From: Allodiplogaster sudhausi | Taxonomy: Eukaryota; Nematoda; Chromadorea; Rhabditida; Diplogasteridae | DNA: 64,000 bases | Direction: 5' to 3' | Assembly (NCBI GenBank): GCA_945643635.1 | Contig: CALZFC010000001.1 | Span: forward strand, 9,100,001-9,164,000 | Part shown: piece by piece, positions 30,870 through 41,559 of the stretch | How the letters are laid out: every line of letters begins with the position of its first letter | How positions within the stretch are numbered: the first letter of the stretch is position 1 | Notes under the pieces: generated by a model | What the model was told of the DNA's origin: nothing | What the model saw: only the letters and a program-made list of their open reading frames with translations | Databases searched by the model: none | Position numbers and translations under genes: made by a program

Positions 30870-32514
30870 TATGACCTGCCCTAGGAATTTTTTTTCGAAT
30901 TTCTTAACCAAAATTGATTATACTATACAACTCGATGTGGTGAACACAATAGGCTGTATTTCAAAGGTGAAAAAACCCAGCACCGTAATCTTATAAATTC
31001 GATTGGTCATAAGTCGCTTCAAACTTATTATGAGACAACCATCGAGCTACCATTGGATAGCTCATTGAACGGGCTTTAATTTTGATCTTGGAAGATAATT
31101 TCTAAAAATTTGAATTTAGCCCTAAAACACAACCCTAAACATTTTCGAAGGAGCTTTTTGGCCAAAATATGCATTTTGTGTTCATTTCCACAAAACCGCT
31201 CCAGCATATTCTTAAAGTACTTGAAATTTGCTACAACACATGTCTCTTTCAAAAAAATTGAAGGTACCAGGCCTAGATTCCGAAGCGCTTGAACATGATC
31301 CTGTGTAAACTGTAACACCGTGCAAGCGCATTCTTCGATCCATAACTGCGTTCAATGTCAATATTACAAAATCGTAAGAATATCATCTAAGAGCTCTCAC
31401 GGATGTTTCACGGATTTCAAATGTTGCATACATTATTTTATTGAAAAGTTTCAATTTATATGAGAAATTTCGATATGTACAATTAGAAGGTTTAAAAAAC
31501 TACTTTAAAAACATTTTCGCCTGTCGAAACATACATCATAAGAAAGAGGATGAAATTTGCTACAAGATGAACCCCTTTCAATGGAATTCCATGCATACGA
31601 TCTTTTGTTATGAGCCATAAGAGTAAGATAACAAGGCCTTTTGGAAAAATTGTAGAAAAAAAGGATTGTAATATTCTAATTCGAATAACCTAAAATGTGA
31701 ATTCTTGGGAGAAATGACAGCGACGCTACTGGCACTGCTTTTATGATTTATAACAAAAGATCGTATGCATGGAATTCCATTGAAAGGGGTTCATCTTGTA
31801 GTAAATTTCATCCTCTTTCTTATGATGTATGCTTCGACAGGCGAAAATGTTGAAGTAGTTTTTTAAGTCTTCTAATCGTACATATCGAAACTTCCCATAT
31901 AAATTGAAACTTTTCAATAAAATAATGTATGCAACATTTGAAGATTTCCGTGAGAGCTCTTTGGTGTTATTCTTACGATTTTGTAATATTGACATTGAAC
32001 GCAGTTATGGATCGAAGAATGCGCTTGCACGGTGTTACAGTTTACACATTATCATGTTCAAACGCTTCGGAATCTAGGCCTGGTACCTTCTATTTTTTTG
32101 AAAGAGACATGTGTTGTAGCAAATTTCAAGTACTTTAAGAATATGCTGGAGCGGTTTTGTGGAAATGAACACAAAATGCATATTTTGGCCAAAAACCTCC
32201 TTCGAAAATGTTTAGGGCCGTGTTTTAGGGTTAATTTCAAATTTTTAGAAAATATCTTCCAAGATCAAAATTAAAGCCCGTTCAATGAGCTATCCAATGA
32301 TAGCTCGATGGTTTTCTAATAATAAGTTTGAAGCGACTTATGCCCAATCGAATTTATAAGATTACGGTACTGGGTCTCGCACGGAAAAATTTTTTCACCT
32401 TTGAAATACAGCCTATTGTGTTCACCACGTCGAGTTGTATATTATAATCAATTTTGGTTAAGAAATTCGAAAAAAAATTCCTAGGGCAGGCCTTGATCGA
32501 ACGATACTGACAGG
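30870..32514. mobile_element. Foldback element 31 kb
   Basis: A long palindrome with its centre near 31.70 kb. The left arm starts CCTGCCCTAGGAATTTTTTT; the right arm ends with its complement, followed by GCCTTGATCGAACGATACTG. Matching inner blocks include CATAAGTCGCTTCAAACTTA and CATGCATACGATCTTTTGTT. Large parts recur in the foldback at 54.8 kb and, more diverged, at 17.0 kb. The open frames in both arms (60-84 codons) mirror each other and are not genes. Confidence 0.85.
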
Positions 32515-34572
32515 CATAACACGCGACTCAGCTGGAGGAAAGGAAACTACGCTCTAGCAAATTTTTTTCTCTCTTCTTCTGATTGGTATCACATTCTTCA
32601 AGTGAGGGATTCTGTTCACAATATGTATGATAGATTTGTAGCTTATGTTAATTCAATTATTACTACTTGCATTCCACTCGCGCATGCCAACTCTCCTGTA
32701 AGGCATAACAGAACTATAGCGCGCCTCATTAAGCTTAAGCATCGACTGTGGAAACGCAGAGCCTCTCTCGCAGAGTATAACAATGTATGTCATAAGATTC
32801 GCTATCACATTCGCCGAGAATACGTTGCTAAAGAGAAGAAGCGCATTCTTTCCAATAGAAATGGTATATTTCTTCATATGCGCAATCTTATCAAAGCTAT
32901 TATTCCATCTCTTTCTTTGCCTGATTCCTCGATTGCTTCAGCTCCTGCTGAAAAGTCGGCAGCTCTGGCTACACAGTTTGATTCTGTTTTCACACATGAT
33001 AATGGTATTCTTCCTCCTTTCTCCCCCCGTACATCTCTTTCTCTCAATGATGTGGACTTTTCTCCATATATTGTCGAGCGATTCCTGCGTGGTATGACAT
33101 CTAAAACTTCGCTTGGTCCTGAGTTAATTCCATCTTTGTTTTTGAAGAAATGCGCAACCTCTCTTGCTCTCCCTCTCTCGCTTATCTTTGAATCATCATT
33201 TATATCTGGTGAAGTTCCATTAGCCTGGAAGAAGGCAATAATTAGGCCATTATTCAAGAAAGGCGCAAGAGATCAGCCGTGCAATTATCGCCCCATTTCC
33301 CTTACTAGTTCCATTTCTAAGTGCATTGAACGTATTGTAAAGTTTTCTGTATATAAATTTCTCTCCGAAAATAGGCTTCTCTCCGACAGCCAATTTGGTT
33401 TTCGTCGGAATCGCAGCTCGACCTTACAACTCCTGTTGTATAAAAATAAGCTCCTAGAACTCCATGCTAAGAAATATAATTTTGATGTTTTGCACATAGA
33501 TTTTACAAAGGCATTTGATACTGTCTCTCATCCTAAGTTGCTCTCAAAGCTTAATTCATATGGTATTTGTGGCAACCTGCATCATTGGCTCTCTAGCTGG
33601 CTGCATGATCGCACTCAATCTGTTTCGTTAGAAAATGTTCTTTCCCCGCCCTCCACAGTTCTGTCTGGAATAGGACAGGGCACCGTACTAGGTCCTCTTC
33701 TCTTCCTGATTTTTATTAATGATATTTGTGATAATGTTACTGATTCCAATAAATTCATTCCTTTCCTTTTTGCTGATGATCTGAAGGTTATCAGCATCTT
33801 TCCGACTAGGGATCCCACTTCCTCTCCCCTCGAGTATGCCATATCTTGCATTGAAGACTGGGTGAAAATATGGCAGCTTTCCATCAATGCACATAAATGC
33901 GCTCTCCTCCATTTCGGAAGTACTAACCCAAGGCTGCAGTTTTCCATATTTGGTTCTCCAATTTCAAACCCGCAATATGTTAGGGATCTAGGTGTACTTT
34001 TTGCAAGCAATCTTTCTTTTCGAACACATATTATGGATATTGTTAAGAAGGCAAATAAGCGCACCAATTTTCTTTTCCTCTGCATACGCTCTCGCAGTGC
34101 CAAAGCTCTTGTAGCTGCATATATTGCATATGTTAGATCAATTATAGAGTATGCATCTCCAGTTTATGACCCCCATCTTATTCGAGAAGTTAACTTGATC
34201 GAAAATGTCCAGAAATATTTCCTTAGACGTCTGTATGCACGCTGTCGATTTAAGTTCTTGTTGTATGAAAATGCATGCTCCAAATTCTCCCTCCAATCGC
34301 TCACACTTCGCAGAGAAATTGCATGTTATAAAATTATGTTCTCGCTCTGTTCTGGTCACTCTGACTTGCCTTTGTCAGTATTTTTCAACATTGTTCCCTC
34401 CCGAACCAGGGGTAGATCTTTCAAGCTATATCCAACTTTTAGGGCTAGTGACAATACTCTTAATAATTCAATTGTTCATAAAACATTCAAGGTGCTTAAT
34501 GGTCTATCCGATTGCGATTTTTCTCTCTCTTTTGATTCATTTAAAAACAACGCTTTAATGGTTCGCAAATAA
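32515..34572 (+). CDS. LINE reverse transcriptase, N-terminally truncated
   Basis: The frame is open from about 32512, upstream of any ATG, and runs for about 685 codons to a stop at 34572. Reverse transcriptase motifs appear in order: WKKAIIRPLFKKG, NYRPISLTSSISKCIERIV, DSQFGFRRNRSS, HIDFTKAFDTVSH, GIGQGTVLGPLLFLIFINDI, then the catalytic FADDLK (about 33766-33783), followed by thumb-like LGVLF. An upstream segment (GNYALANFFLSSSDW) matches the linker found before RT in CR1-clade elements. The enzyme would make cDNA by target-primed reverse transcription. The AP endonuclease domain is absent, so the copy is not autonomous. No internal stop was found, which suggests a fairly young copy. Confidence 0.88.
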   Translation, partial: HNTRLSWRKGNYALANFFLSSSDWYHILQVRDSVHNMYDRFVAYVNSIITTCIPLAHANSPVRHNRTIARLIKLKHRLWKRRASLAEYNNVCHKIRYHIRREYVAKEKKRILSNRNGIFLHMRNLIKAIIPSLSLPDSSIASAPAEKSAALATQFDSVFTHDNGILPPFSPRTSLSLNDVDFSPYIVERFLRGMTSKTSLGPELIPSLFLKKCATSLALPLSLIFESSFISGEVPLAWKKAIIRPLFKKGARDQPCNYRPISLTSSISKCIERIVKFSVYKFLSENRLLSDSQFGFRRNRSSTLQLLLYKNKLLELHAKKYNFDVLHIDFTKAFDTVSHPKLLSKLNSYGICGNLHHWLSSWLHDRTQSVSLENVLSPPSTVLSGIGQGTVLGPLLFLIFINDICDNVTDSNKFIPFLFADDLKVISIFPTRDPTSSPLEYAISCIEDWVKIWQLSINAHKCALLHFGSTNPRLQFSIFGSPISNPQYVRDLGVLFASNLSFRTHIMDIVKKANKRTNFLFLCIRSRSAKALVAAYIAYVRSIIEYASPVYDPHLIREVNLIENVQKYFLRRLYARCRFKFLLYENACSKFSLQSLTLRREIACYKIMFSLCSGHSDLPLSVFFNIVPSRTRGRSFKLYPTFRASDNTLNNSIVHKTFKVLNGLSDCDFSLSFDSFKNNALMVRK

Positions 34573-34780
34573 TTTGTTTGTCATCATACATTCGATTTGC
34601 CTGTTTTCTTATCCCTTTATTCTTTCTCGTTTTTTCTTTTCTCTCGTAATTTTCTTTTCTTTTCCTTCGTTTTGCATTTTGTTCTGTCATTATCTTTAGC
34701 TTTACATGTAAGTGCATCTGAGCCATTGTAATGTTCTCGCACTAAGTAACATCATGTATGCGAATAAAGATATATAAGCA
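32515..34780 (+). mobile_element. 5'-truncated CR1-like LINE
   Basis: A non-LTR retrotransposon fragment: part of the reverse transcriptase ORF with a 3' UTR of about 200 bp ending near AATAAAGATATATAAG. The endonuclease half is missing. The open frame starts directly at the border of the 31-kb foldback, as expected for 5' truncation or for a foldback inserted into the LINE. Confidence 0.85.
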
Positions 34781-34864
34781 AAACCCGGCCAATGTTGGTT
34801 GTGCGCATCATATGTATGCATTTTAAGTGATTGAGTTGGATGGCCTCGACGGACACGGTTTGGT

Positions 34865-35040
34865 CCTGCTAAATGTTTTTGAAAATAAAATATTCGGGAA
34901 TCCAAAGTAGAGAATGTTTTTAATTTCCATAGAGCAGGGAGATTTTTGTGACTTCGGGCACTTGCAATCGAAGGTTCTAGCTCAACCTTACCAAATATGG
35001 CGAAAAACAAGTCACTATTTATTCGCCTTAGATCTCCTTA
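34865..35040. repeat. Dispersed repeat, inverted copy of 18975-19135
   Basis: Shares GAGAATGTTTTTAATTTCC, the GGGAGATTTTTGTGACTT block and CTTGCAATCGAAGGTTCTAG with the complement of the 19-kb copy. Confidence 0.65.
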
Positions 35041-35690
35041 AACACCTTAGAGCCAACTCACAAGAAATAAAGCATTGAGAACGTGTTTTGGCTGTATTGT
35101 TGTTGTTGAAAACATGGAGGACGACGATTCAAGGGGCGTGTCTGGGAAATAACCAGTGATTCGTTGGTGTTGCTGTCTTGTTTGTACCCGGAAGTGAGAG
35201 AGAGAGAACGACAGAGAAAGCGAGGAGGGGATAGATTGAAAGAGTGACAGAGATTGAGAGAGTATGTGTGAACGAGAGAGAGAAAGAGAGAGAAAATGAG
35301 AGAGACAGTAAAGAAGGTAGGGAGAGGGAGAGAATGAGAGAGACAGTGAAGAGAGAGGCCGATCGCAGAGATTGTCAACTCTTTGCAATGAAAAGCGTTG
35401 GGAGGTCTGATTGCGCATATGATTTTCATGATGATGTTTTTTTAATGTTTTGTTTTATCTAGAGAATCATCTACGCAAGTCATGAGAAGGTGTGAATACA
35501 TTATAGGAATGGTGTAAGCACCATTTTGTTTGTATTCCATACTTGTTGGCTTCCGCGAAAATGATACTTAGATAATTGCGTTAGATTTATGTTGTCGGAT
35601 TTTATGTACATAGTTGATTCATTGTCGATACGATGCCACTTCTTTGTCCGACTCGCTTTTCAATAACTGATGCCAAGATATATTCTTTAT
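35041..35690. other. GA-rich simple repeat and unassigned sequence
   Basis: About 35195-35365 is GA-rich (AGAGAGAGA runs). The overlapping minus-strand frames of Ser/Leu-rich sequence are translations of this repeat. Nothing else is recognised before the HSE-rich element. Confidence 0.5.
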
Positions 35691-35697
35691 CATGATA

Positions 35698-36560
35698 CCA
35701 GCCGGTTCGCGCGCGCTTCACCGGCTCGTTGCTTACAATCAGCTCGTTATCTAACTTTTCTTTCGATGAAGTCGGCATTGTAGATTTTCGTAGGGAGGAA
35801 TAGGATAATTCCAGAATCTTCTGGAAAATTCCAGGCACCCTTCTGAAAAGTTCCAGGAACCGGGAGCGGAATATACCGCCCGGGGCCAGACTGTGCTCCT
35901 TTCGAAATGTTGCTCTGTGATCCTTCAGATTTATTTGGATATTTCCACGTCCTAGAGCATAACTCGGCCTCCTTTAGAACCTCCTCGAATGTTTCCTGGA
36001 CCAAAGGCAGACGTTGGTCATTTCCGGAGTGTTCTGGAAAGTTCCATGTCCTGGGTCCGAACTCGGTCCTTTCCGGAACCTTCGCGAACGTTCGAAGGAG
36101 CAGACATTGCTCCTTTACAGTCTGGAAATTTCCACGTCCCGGGGCCAAACTGGGTCCCTTATGGAACCTTTTGGAATGTTCCAAGGACGGGGGGCGGGCG
36201 TTGACCCCTTCCGGGATGTTCTAGAAAATTCCATGCCTCGGGGCCTCAGGAACCTTCTGGAATGTTCCCAGTATCGGGGGGTAGACGTTGGCCCCTTCCG
36301 GATTGTTATGGAAAATTCCCCGTCCCAGGGCCAAACTCAGCCCCTTTTGGAACGTTCTGGAATGTTCCCCGTACCGAGGTAAGACGTTAGGTGCAAAAGT
36401 CACCACATTCGTAGTGATAGAAATGTCGCAACGGGCGAAGTGGTTTTTACTATTTGGATACCTCAAACTTGGGTAATTAAACCGGGAGGAGCATGGAAGG
36501 TTCCAGAAGAAAACTGTTACATACCCACGCTTAGCGCTTTATTAATAGTTAGATTAGATG
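35698..36560. mobile_element. Heat-shock-element-rich repeat element, copy 2
   Basis: Second copy of the 24.1-kb element, in the same orientation. It has the same leading hairpin (CCAGCCGG...CCGGCT) at 35698-35726, the HSE array and the terminal block CCACGCTTAGCGCTTTATTA. It is more degraded in the middle than copy 1. The next coding remnants are the small minus-strand fragment at 36.6 kb and NHR remnant C. Confidence 0.65.
35810..36380. promoter_or_regulatory. Dense heat shock element array, copy 2
   Basis: Runs of TTCnnGAA pentamers, for example TTCCGGAACCTTCGCGAAC near 36068 and TTCTGGAATGTTC near 36250, separated by GGCAGACGTTGG-type spacers as in copy 1. It would be expected to bind HSF1 trimers if accessible. 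Confidence 0.7.
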
Positions 36561-36599
36561 CTACGAATGAATAAAGAAATCGTCAGAGTTCTTTCTAGA

Positions 36600-36870
36600 A
36601 TATTCACACTCTTCGTGTGACAGATGAAAGAACATTATCCAGAAAGCCCATCGAGGACGCCGCCAACGCCTCCGATCAGTCCGCCGTCGGCGCCAGAAAT
36701 GGTGTCCACTGCTCCCCCGACAAGCTGAATACGAAGAGAGAGGATAGTATCGAGGTTAAGAGCCAATTCCGGTGTGACTACCGTATCCCAGTAGCCGCAT
36801 CGCCGGCTCCATTCAGAGTTCCCTCGACGACGTCTGCGATTCTGTAAAGGGCGCCGCTCAAATGATCCGT
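36600..36870 (-). CDS. Possible exon(s) of a glycine-rich small protein
   Basis: The minus strand reads LVGGAVDTISGADGG then LIGGVGGVLDGLSG followed by a stop. It is preceded by a potential 60-base intron (GTAGTC...CGTATTCAG) and an upstream segment with VVEGTLNGAGDAATG in another frame. The Gly/Val repeat style resembles small secreted nematode proteins. The frame does not join cleanly across the potential intron, so it may be a fragment. Low confidence. Confidence 0.25.
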
Positions 36871-37635
36871 GCGAACTCAGCCTACTCTTGCCGTCCTTCT
36901 CAGTGGCATTTGCCATAGATTCGTCAGATATGGTTCGAATATTTACCAGTCTAATCGTTAGCGGACTACAAATAGTGTTTTATGTAAAAGATCCTCTTTT
37001 TTTAAACAATTCTTCTTACATTTTCAGGTGTATCTGCAGACCTCGCGTCTCTTCGTCTTGCAATGCATCCTTTCCAGCCCTATCAACCTGTGTTGTTTCA
37101 AAGCATGGAAATAGTGCATAAGATCATGGCGGCCACGCTCTTAGACCTTGCCAATTCGTCCTTTGACGACTTCAAACTCCTCTCTGGCGATAAACGGGTT
37201 TGCCATATTTTCAAAGCAATATCATATATGATATGTTGTTTTACACGTCTACATATGTATGTATTTTCACTAATCTCTGTATCACTTCTTCAACTCTTGC
37301 AAATTAAAAGATTATTGCAGCATTTATTTTTGCAGACACACAACAAATGAATTCATCCAATGGAAGAATCCATACAGTGGAAGATTCCTCTACCATATCT
37401 CATCTGTATTTGTGTTAGAAATGTAGTAATGCTCATCTCCTCCTACCATTGCAGTGGAACATGATGTCCCGTTGCCATATGGCTCTTCTTACAGCTGATG
37501 GTTGCTTGAATTTGAATTTCTTTATCGCATTGACTGAGAAGGTAAAAGTAAGAAACAGTGTAAGTCTAAACGGACGACACGCTGTCAAGCAATTGGGGAA
37601 AGAAAGTGGAAAAAAAAGAGAAGTAGAAAAAGAAT

Positions 37636-40476
37636 TCAGATACATAAATTGGCACAACTGCTACGAAAAGATGAAAGTGAAAGGGAGGATACTTGCTGCT
37701 TTAGTAAGGAGTTCCAAGGACGGACAATACGGTAAGAGAGACAAGCACGTCTGGAGCGGAGAGAGCGAAATGGAGGGAAAGAGAGCTTCAAAGAGTGTCC
37801 ACGAAGATTGGAGGAATATCTAGAGGGCAAATGGAAAAAGCGAGTGGGATCAATTGGAGTGAGCTTTCGCATTATTTTAAGCGTGGTGACTAGATCTGTT
37901 ACACGTCTGCGGTGTTCAAGAGATAAGAGTCCGAGGGATTTCAACCGTTCATGATATGATAATGGGTTACCTACTCTTTTAAAAATGGATCTAGTATAAC
38001 TACGCTGAACTTTTTCTAGCAGATTGACAAACATCGTGGAAGACGGGTTCCAAATCTCAGATGAAGAGTCTAATATAGGCAGTACATACACTTTGTAAAG
38101 ACGAGAAAGAATAGAGAGATTTCTAGTTTTAAACGAGCGAAGAATATAAGAACATCTAGCTGACGCCTTTCTAGCAATTGCACGGATATGATCATTAGGG
38201 CAGAGATCCGAATCGTAAGTAATACCAAGGTCCTTGAACGATGAGACGATTGGCAGGGAAACACCTCTAATAGAGAATGAGTAGGTAGGGTGGCTTCCAA
38301 TAGTCATTATGACAGTCTTATCAAGAGATATTGTGAGACCCCATTTAATAGCCCAGGAATCCACAGAATCTAGAGCAGATTGTAAGAGAGATGCATTGTT
38401 GTAGGTATAAAGCTTGACATCATCGGCGTAAATAGTATAATTACAGCCAGAGGGGATACAGTCAACAATGTCATTGATATAAATCAGAAACAATAGAGGA
38501 CCTAGGCATGTACCTTGGTTAACTCCGCTATGTATGGAATAGGTAGGTGAGACAGCCTCATCAACAACAACTGACTGCATTCTATTAGAGAGAAACGAAT
38601 CGAGAAATCGAAGCAGGCTCCCTGATATACCAACCTTAGAAAGCTTAAAAAGGAGGTGCTGACGAGGAACTGAGTCAAATGCCTTGCTAAAGTCTATATA
38701 CGCAACACTAATGTAGTTATTGGAATCTAAGATAGAGTGCCAATCATTAAGGGTAGTGAGCAGAACAGTTGAAACGGAATGTTTTGGCCGGAAGCCAAAC
38801 TGATAGGGAGAGATGATGGAATTCTCTTCTAGATAGCAAAATATTCTACGGGCGATCAAACGTTCCATAACCTTAGACAGAGAACATGTTAGAGATATGG
38901 GTCGATAATTGGAACAATCCTGACGAGAACCTTTTCGTTTATAAACAGGGCGAATCAAGGCGTGGGACCAAACAAGTGGAATAGTACCATGCATCATAAT
39001 TCGGCTGAAGAGAATAGTGAGAGGAGCAGTAAGAGAGGCAGCCGCCTTCTTAAGAAATATATATGGGATGCGATCGGGAGAGGTAGAATTACGGTTTGGC
39101 AACTTAGAAAGGGCTCTGTAAATTTGGTCGGAGGAAAATTCAACATAATCAAGACCAGAAAAACTAGGCGAAGGAACATCACTTGGCGGAGGGGGAGAGA
39201 CACAGAGAGAGTCGAAACAATGCTGAAAATAATTAGCGAAAGCCTGAGCCTTATCGGCAGCATTGGTGCAGAGACCGGAGGGGGAACTAAGTGGTCCAAT
39301 TTGGGAGTTCTCCTTAATACATCCATTCGAATAACGATAAAATAGTCGCATGTTACCCTTGGAAGAAATGCGAGTCTCTAATTGTCTCCTATAGCTGTAA
39401 AGGGTTTTCTTAAATTTTCTAGAGGCTTGCAAGAAAGGAGAGAGACCTAACAAAAACCTTTGGCTGTAAAGATGGTCACATTTACGTGCTAATCTTTGGA
39501 CACAAGTGGGGAACTTAGGATGTGATCTTGTTATAATGCGAGATGGAACAAAATTATCTATGGCATGGTGAACCTTTTCTAAAAAAGCCGAATAGAGAAG
39601 GTCAATATCGCTGATAGAGTTCAACAAAATGGACCAATTGATCGAGGACAGAAATAGATTGACACGTTTCCAATCCGTGTTCTTAAAATCACGTACGACG
39701 AAAGATGAAGGAGTGGGGAGAGATGGAAAAGAAGCAGAGAAAGAGACAATCGAGTGGTCTAGGGAAGGGAGAGGGGGGAGGACATCGCAGTGACCGACGA
39801 TAGAATTATCGGTCGAGAGAACAAGATCAAGAAGCGATAACTGTCTTGTAGGTGAGGCCACATGTTGAGTGAGTGCGTGTGCATAACAAAGAGAAAGTAG
39901 AGAATCAGAGGACGGAGAGAGGGCGGAAGAGGCAGAGGATGAGAGAGAATTGTACGCTTTCCAGTCAATTTCAGGACAGTTAAGATCTCCTACAATGATA
40001 TGATTAAAATTTCCCGTATCTAAGATAGAGTTGTGAATAACATCTAAGCAGGCATCAAAGTCACTTAAAGGGCATGAGGGGCTCCTATAAGTGCAGTGAA
40101 ACACGGTAGTAAACGAGTCAAAAGTAATTGCAACAGAGACTAGTCGGCAGTAAATGCCAAAGGACATAGAGTGAACTAGATAAGATGCCAAGTAAGATTC
40201 TATTAGAATACAGACGCCACCCCCAAAATTATCGCATATTCTATCAGTTCGATAAACATTAAAATTTGAGTTGAGAGAAAGCATTGCGTCGGAAACAGAA
40301 TCGGGGGTTGCCCAGGTTTCAGTAAGAAAAAGTACGTTAATCTTATTGCGAGCGCAAAAGTGATCTAGCAAGGGAATTTTTTTACCAACTGATCTAATAT
40401 TGATAAGAGCACATGATAAGGAAGAACTTTTGGGAAAAGAAGAAGAGCGGAAAGAGGAGGCTGAATGGGGAGCTAC
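37636..40476 (-). CDS. LINE ORF2: AP endonuclease and reverse transcriptase
   Basis: Open from the codon after the ORF1 stop to a stop at 37636, about 946 codons. The endonuclease domain starts with CALINIRSVGKKIPLL, then FLTETWATPDS, GGGVCILI and the catalytic GDLNCPEIDW. The reverse transcriptase has ALIRPVYKRKGS, NYRPISLTCSLSKVMERLI, YQFGFRPKHS, YIDFSKAFDSVPR, GVNQGTCLGPLLFLIYINDI and the catalytic YADDVKLY. The product nicks target DNA and primes cDNA synthesis from the nick. No ATG exists in this frame before the endonuclease motif. The first usable near-cognate is a TTG at 40371, and the first ATG lies well inside the domain. The frame is continuous with ORF1 across a single TAG, so readthrough or re-initiation is needed. 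Confidence 0.9.
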   Translation of the reverse strand, partial: VAPHSASSFRSSSFPKSSSLSCALINIRSVGKKIPLLDHFCARNKINVLFLTETWATPDSVSDAMLSLNSNFNVYRTDRICDNFGGGVCILIESYLASYLVHSMSFGIYCRLVSVAITFDSFTTVFHCTYRSPSCPLSDFDACLDVIHNSILDTGNFNHIIVGDLNCPEIDWKAYNSLSSSASSALSPSSDSLLSLCYAHALTQHVASPTRQLSLLDLVLSTDNSIVGHCDVLPPLPSLDHSIVSFSASFPSLPTPSSFVVRDFKNTDWKRVNLFLSSINWSILLNSISDIDLLYSAFLEKVHHAIDNFVPSRIITRSHPKFPTCVQRLARKCDHLYSQRFLLGLSPFLQASRKFKKTLYSYRRQLETRISSKGNMRLFYRYSNGCIKENSQIGPLSSPSGLCTNAADKAQAFANYFQHCFDSLCVSPPPPSDVPSPSFSGLDYVEFSSDQIYRALSKLPNRNSTSPDRIPYIFLKKAAASLTAPLTILFSRIMMHGTIPLVWSHALIRPVYKRKGSRQDCSNYRPISLTCSLSKVMERLIARRIFCYLEENSIISPYQFGFRPKHSVSTVLLTTLNDWHSILDSNNYISVAYIDFSKAFDSVPRQHLLFKLSKVGISGSLLRFLDSFLSNRMQSVVVDEAVSPTYSIHSGVNQGTCLGPLLFLIYINDIVDCIPSGCNYTIYADDVKLYTYNNASLLQSALDSVDSWAIKWGLTISLDKTVIMTIGSHPTYSFSIRGVSLPIVSSFKDLGITYDSDLCPNDHIRAIARKASARCSYILRSFKTRNLSILSRLYKVYVLPILDSSSEIWNPSSTMFVNLLEKVQRSYTRSIFKRVGNPLSYHERLKSLGLLSLEHRRRVTDLVTTLKIMRKLTPIDPTRFFHLPSRYSSNLRGHSLKLSFPPFRSLRSRRACLSYRIVRPWNSLLKQQVSSLSLSSFRSSCANLCI

Positions 40477-41559
40477 CTAGTTAGATATAATTGGGATAGA
40501 CTGTGGATTTGGCTGACTGCTTGACGGAGAGAGAGCACTCGGGTCTGCCATCTGCTGCTCTGACGGCGAGCCCGTGATCGACTCGAGCGCGTTGAACCGG
40601 CCCAGCTTGACTCGCCCGTGTTGCTCTCGGCCGTCGTGGCTCCGCTTGCTGGTGCTGCTGCTGCCTCTGGTTCCACCACGCCGCCGGGTGACTGAACGGC
40701 CACCTCGCGTCGAACTGGAAGCGGTAGGGGGGCGCGGCTGCCCCTCTTGCTGCTGGCGCCTCTCGAGTGCAGCTCTGCTGCGCGGCGGCAGCTCTCTCGG
40801 GTTGCGGAGACGGCAGATGCGTAGATCACGCACGATGAACTCGAGTCGACCAGCGGCTGCATTGCGGCGACCGCAGTCTCGCCTCAGGTCCGCGTCGTAC
40901 TCGAGCTGCTGCTGGGTGTAGTCCGGCCGGGCATAGATGTGAGGAGTGATGGCGATGAGAGGGAGGCAGCGACTCTCTTTGACATGAGAGAGGAAGTGGT
41001 CTCGCATCTTCTGATCCGAGAATTGGATCTTAAGCGGCCGGGGACGTGAAGAGTTCGCCGGGCAAGTGGGCGGATGGCGGTGACAGGTGACGCCGACGAG
41101 AGTCGAGGCGTCGGGCGAGAGGAGAGGACTGAGAGCTTCAGTCTGCGAGCAGCGCAGGATCGAGACAAGAGTGGAGCGGTCACTCTCGGCTGTCTCCTCT
41201 TCGTTGTTCTTCTCGTCGAGGCCGATGATAACGGCGCGAGTGGCCTTGTCCCTGATGAGCGGCTCCGATTCCATTGTGCGTGCCACGGCCGATGCCACGG
41301 CGGCGTAGGAGAGAGGGCCAGTAGAGGACGGATGTGACTGGGGGGAGGAGACGATGTTCACCAGGCACTCGGTCAGGCGGTCGAATGACTCGGTAAAGCG
41401 AGCCACGAGAAGGGAATTCTGCTCATTCAGCGAGAAGCGGAAGGCATCGAGCTTCTTGTCGAGAGTGGCGAGTACGGCTTCGGTGACTCGCTCGGCGATG
41501 ACGCTGACGAGGTCGGGGGATAGAGTTGAGGAGGAGGGTTGATTCTTGGTTTTGCCCAT
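40477..41559 (-). CDS. LINE ORF1, RNA-binding-type protein
   Basis: 360 codons from ATG at 41559 to TAG at 40479-40477. The N-terminal part is a likely helical or coiled segment (LVSVIAERVTEAVLATLDKK). The middle resembles the nucleic-acid-binding part of LINE ORF1 proteins (KIQFSDQKMRDHFLSHVKES; YTQQQLEYDADLRRDC; RLEFIVRDLRICRLRNP). The C-terminus is Arg/Ser/Pro-rich and basic, suitable for binding RNA. There is no CCHC knuckle. ORF1 proteins package the LINE RNA. The stop codon lies in the same frame as ORF2. Confidence 0.75.
   Translation of the reverse strand: MGKTKNQPSSSTLSPDLVSVIAERVTEAVLATLDKKLDAFRFSLNEQNSLLVARFTESFDRLTECLVNIVSSPQSHPSSTGPLSYAAVASAVARTMESEPLIRDKATRAVIIGLDEKNNEEETAESDRSTLVSILRCSQTEALSPLLSPDASTLVGVTCHRHPPTCPANSSRPRPLKIQFSDQKMRDHFLSHVKESRCLPLIAITPHIYARPDYTQQQLEYDADLRRDCGRRNAAAGRLEFIVRDLRICRLRNPRELPPRSRAALERRQQQEGQPRPPTASSSTRGGRSVTRRRGGTRGSSSTSKRSHDGREQHGRVKLGRFNALESITGSPSEQQMADPSALSPSSSQPNPQSIPIISN

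Noticed and set aside
31076..32274. Matching 60-84-codon frames in both orientations
   Set aside because: They are the two arms of the 31-kb foldback; identity reflects the palindrome, not protein conservation.
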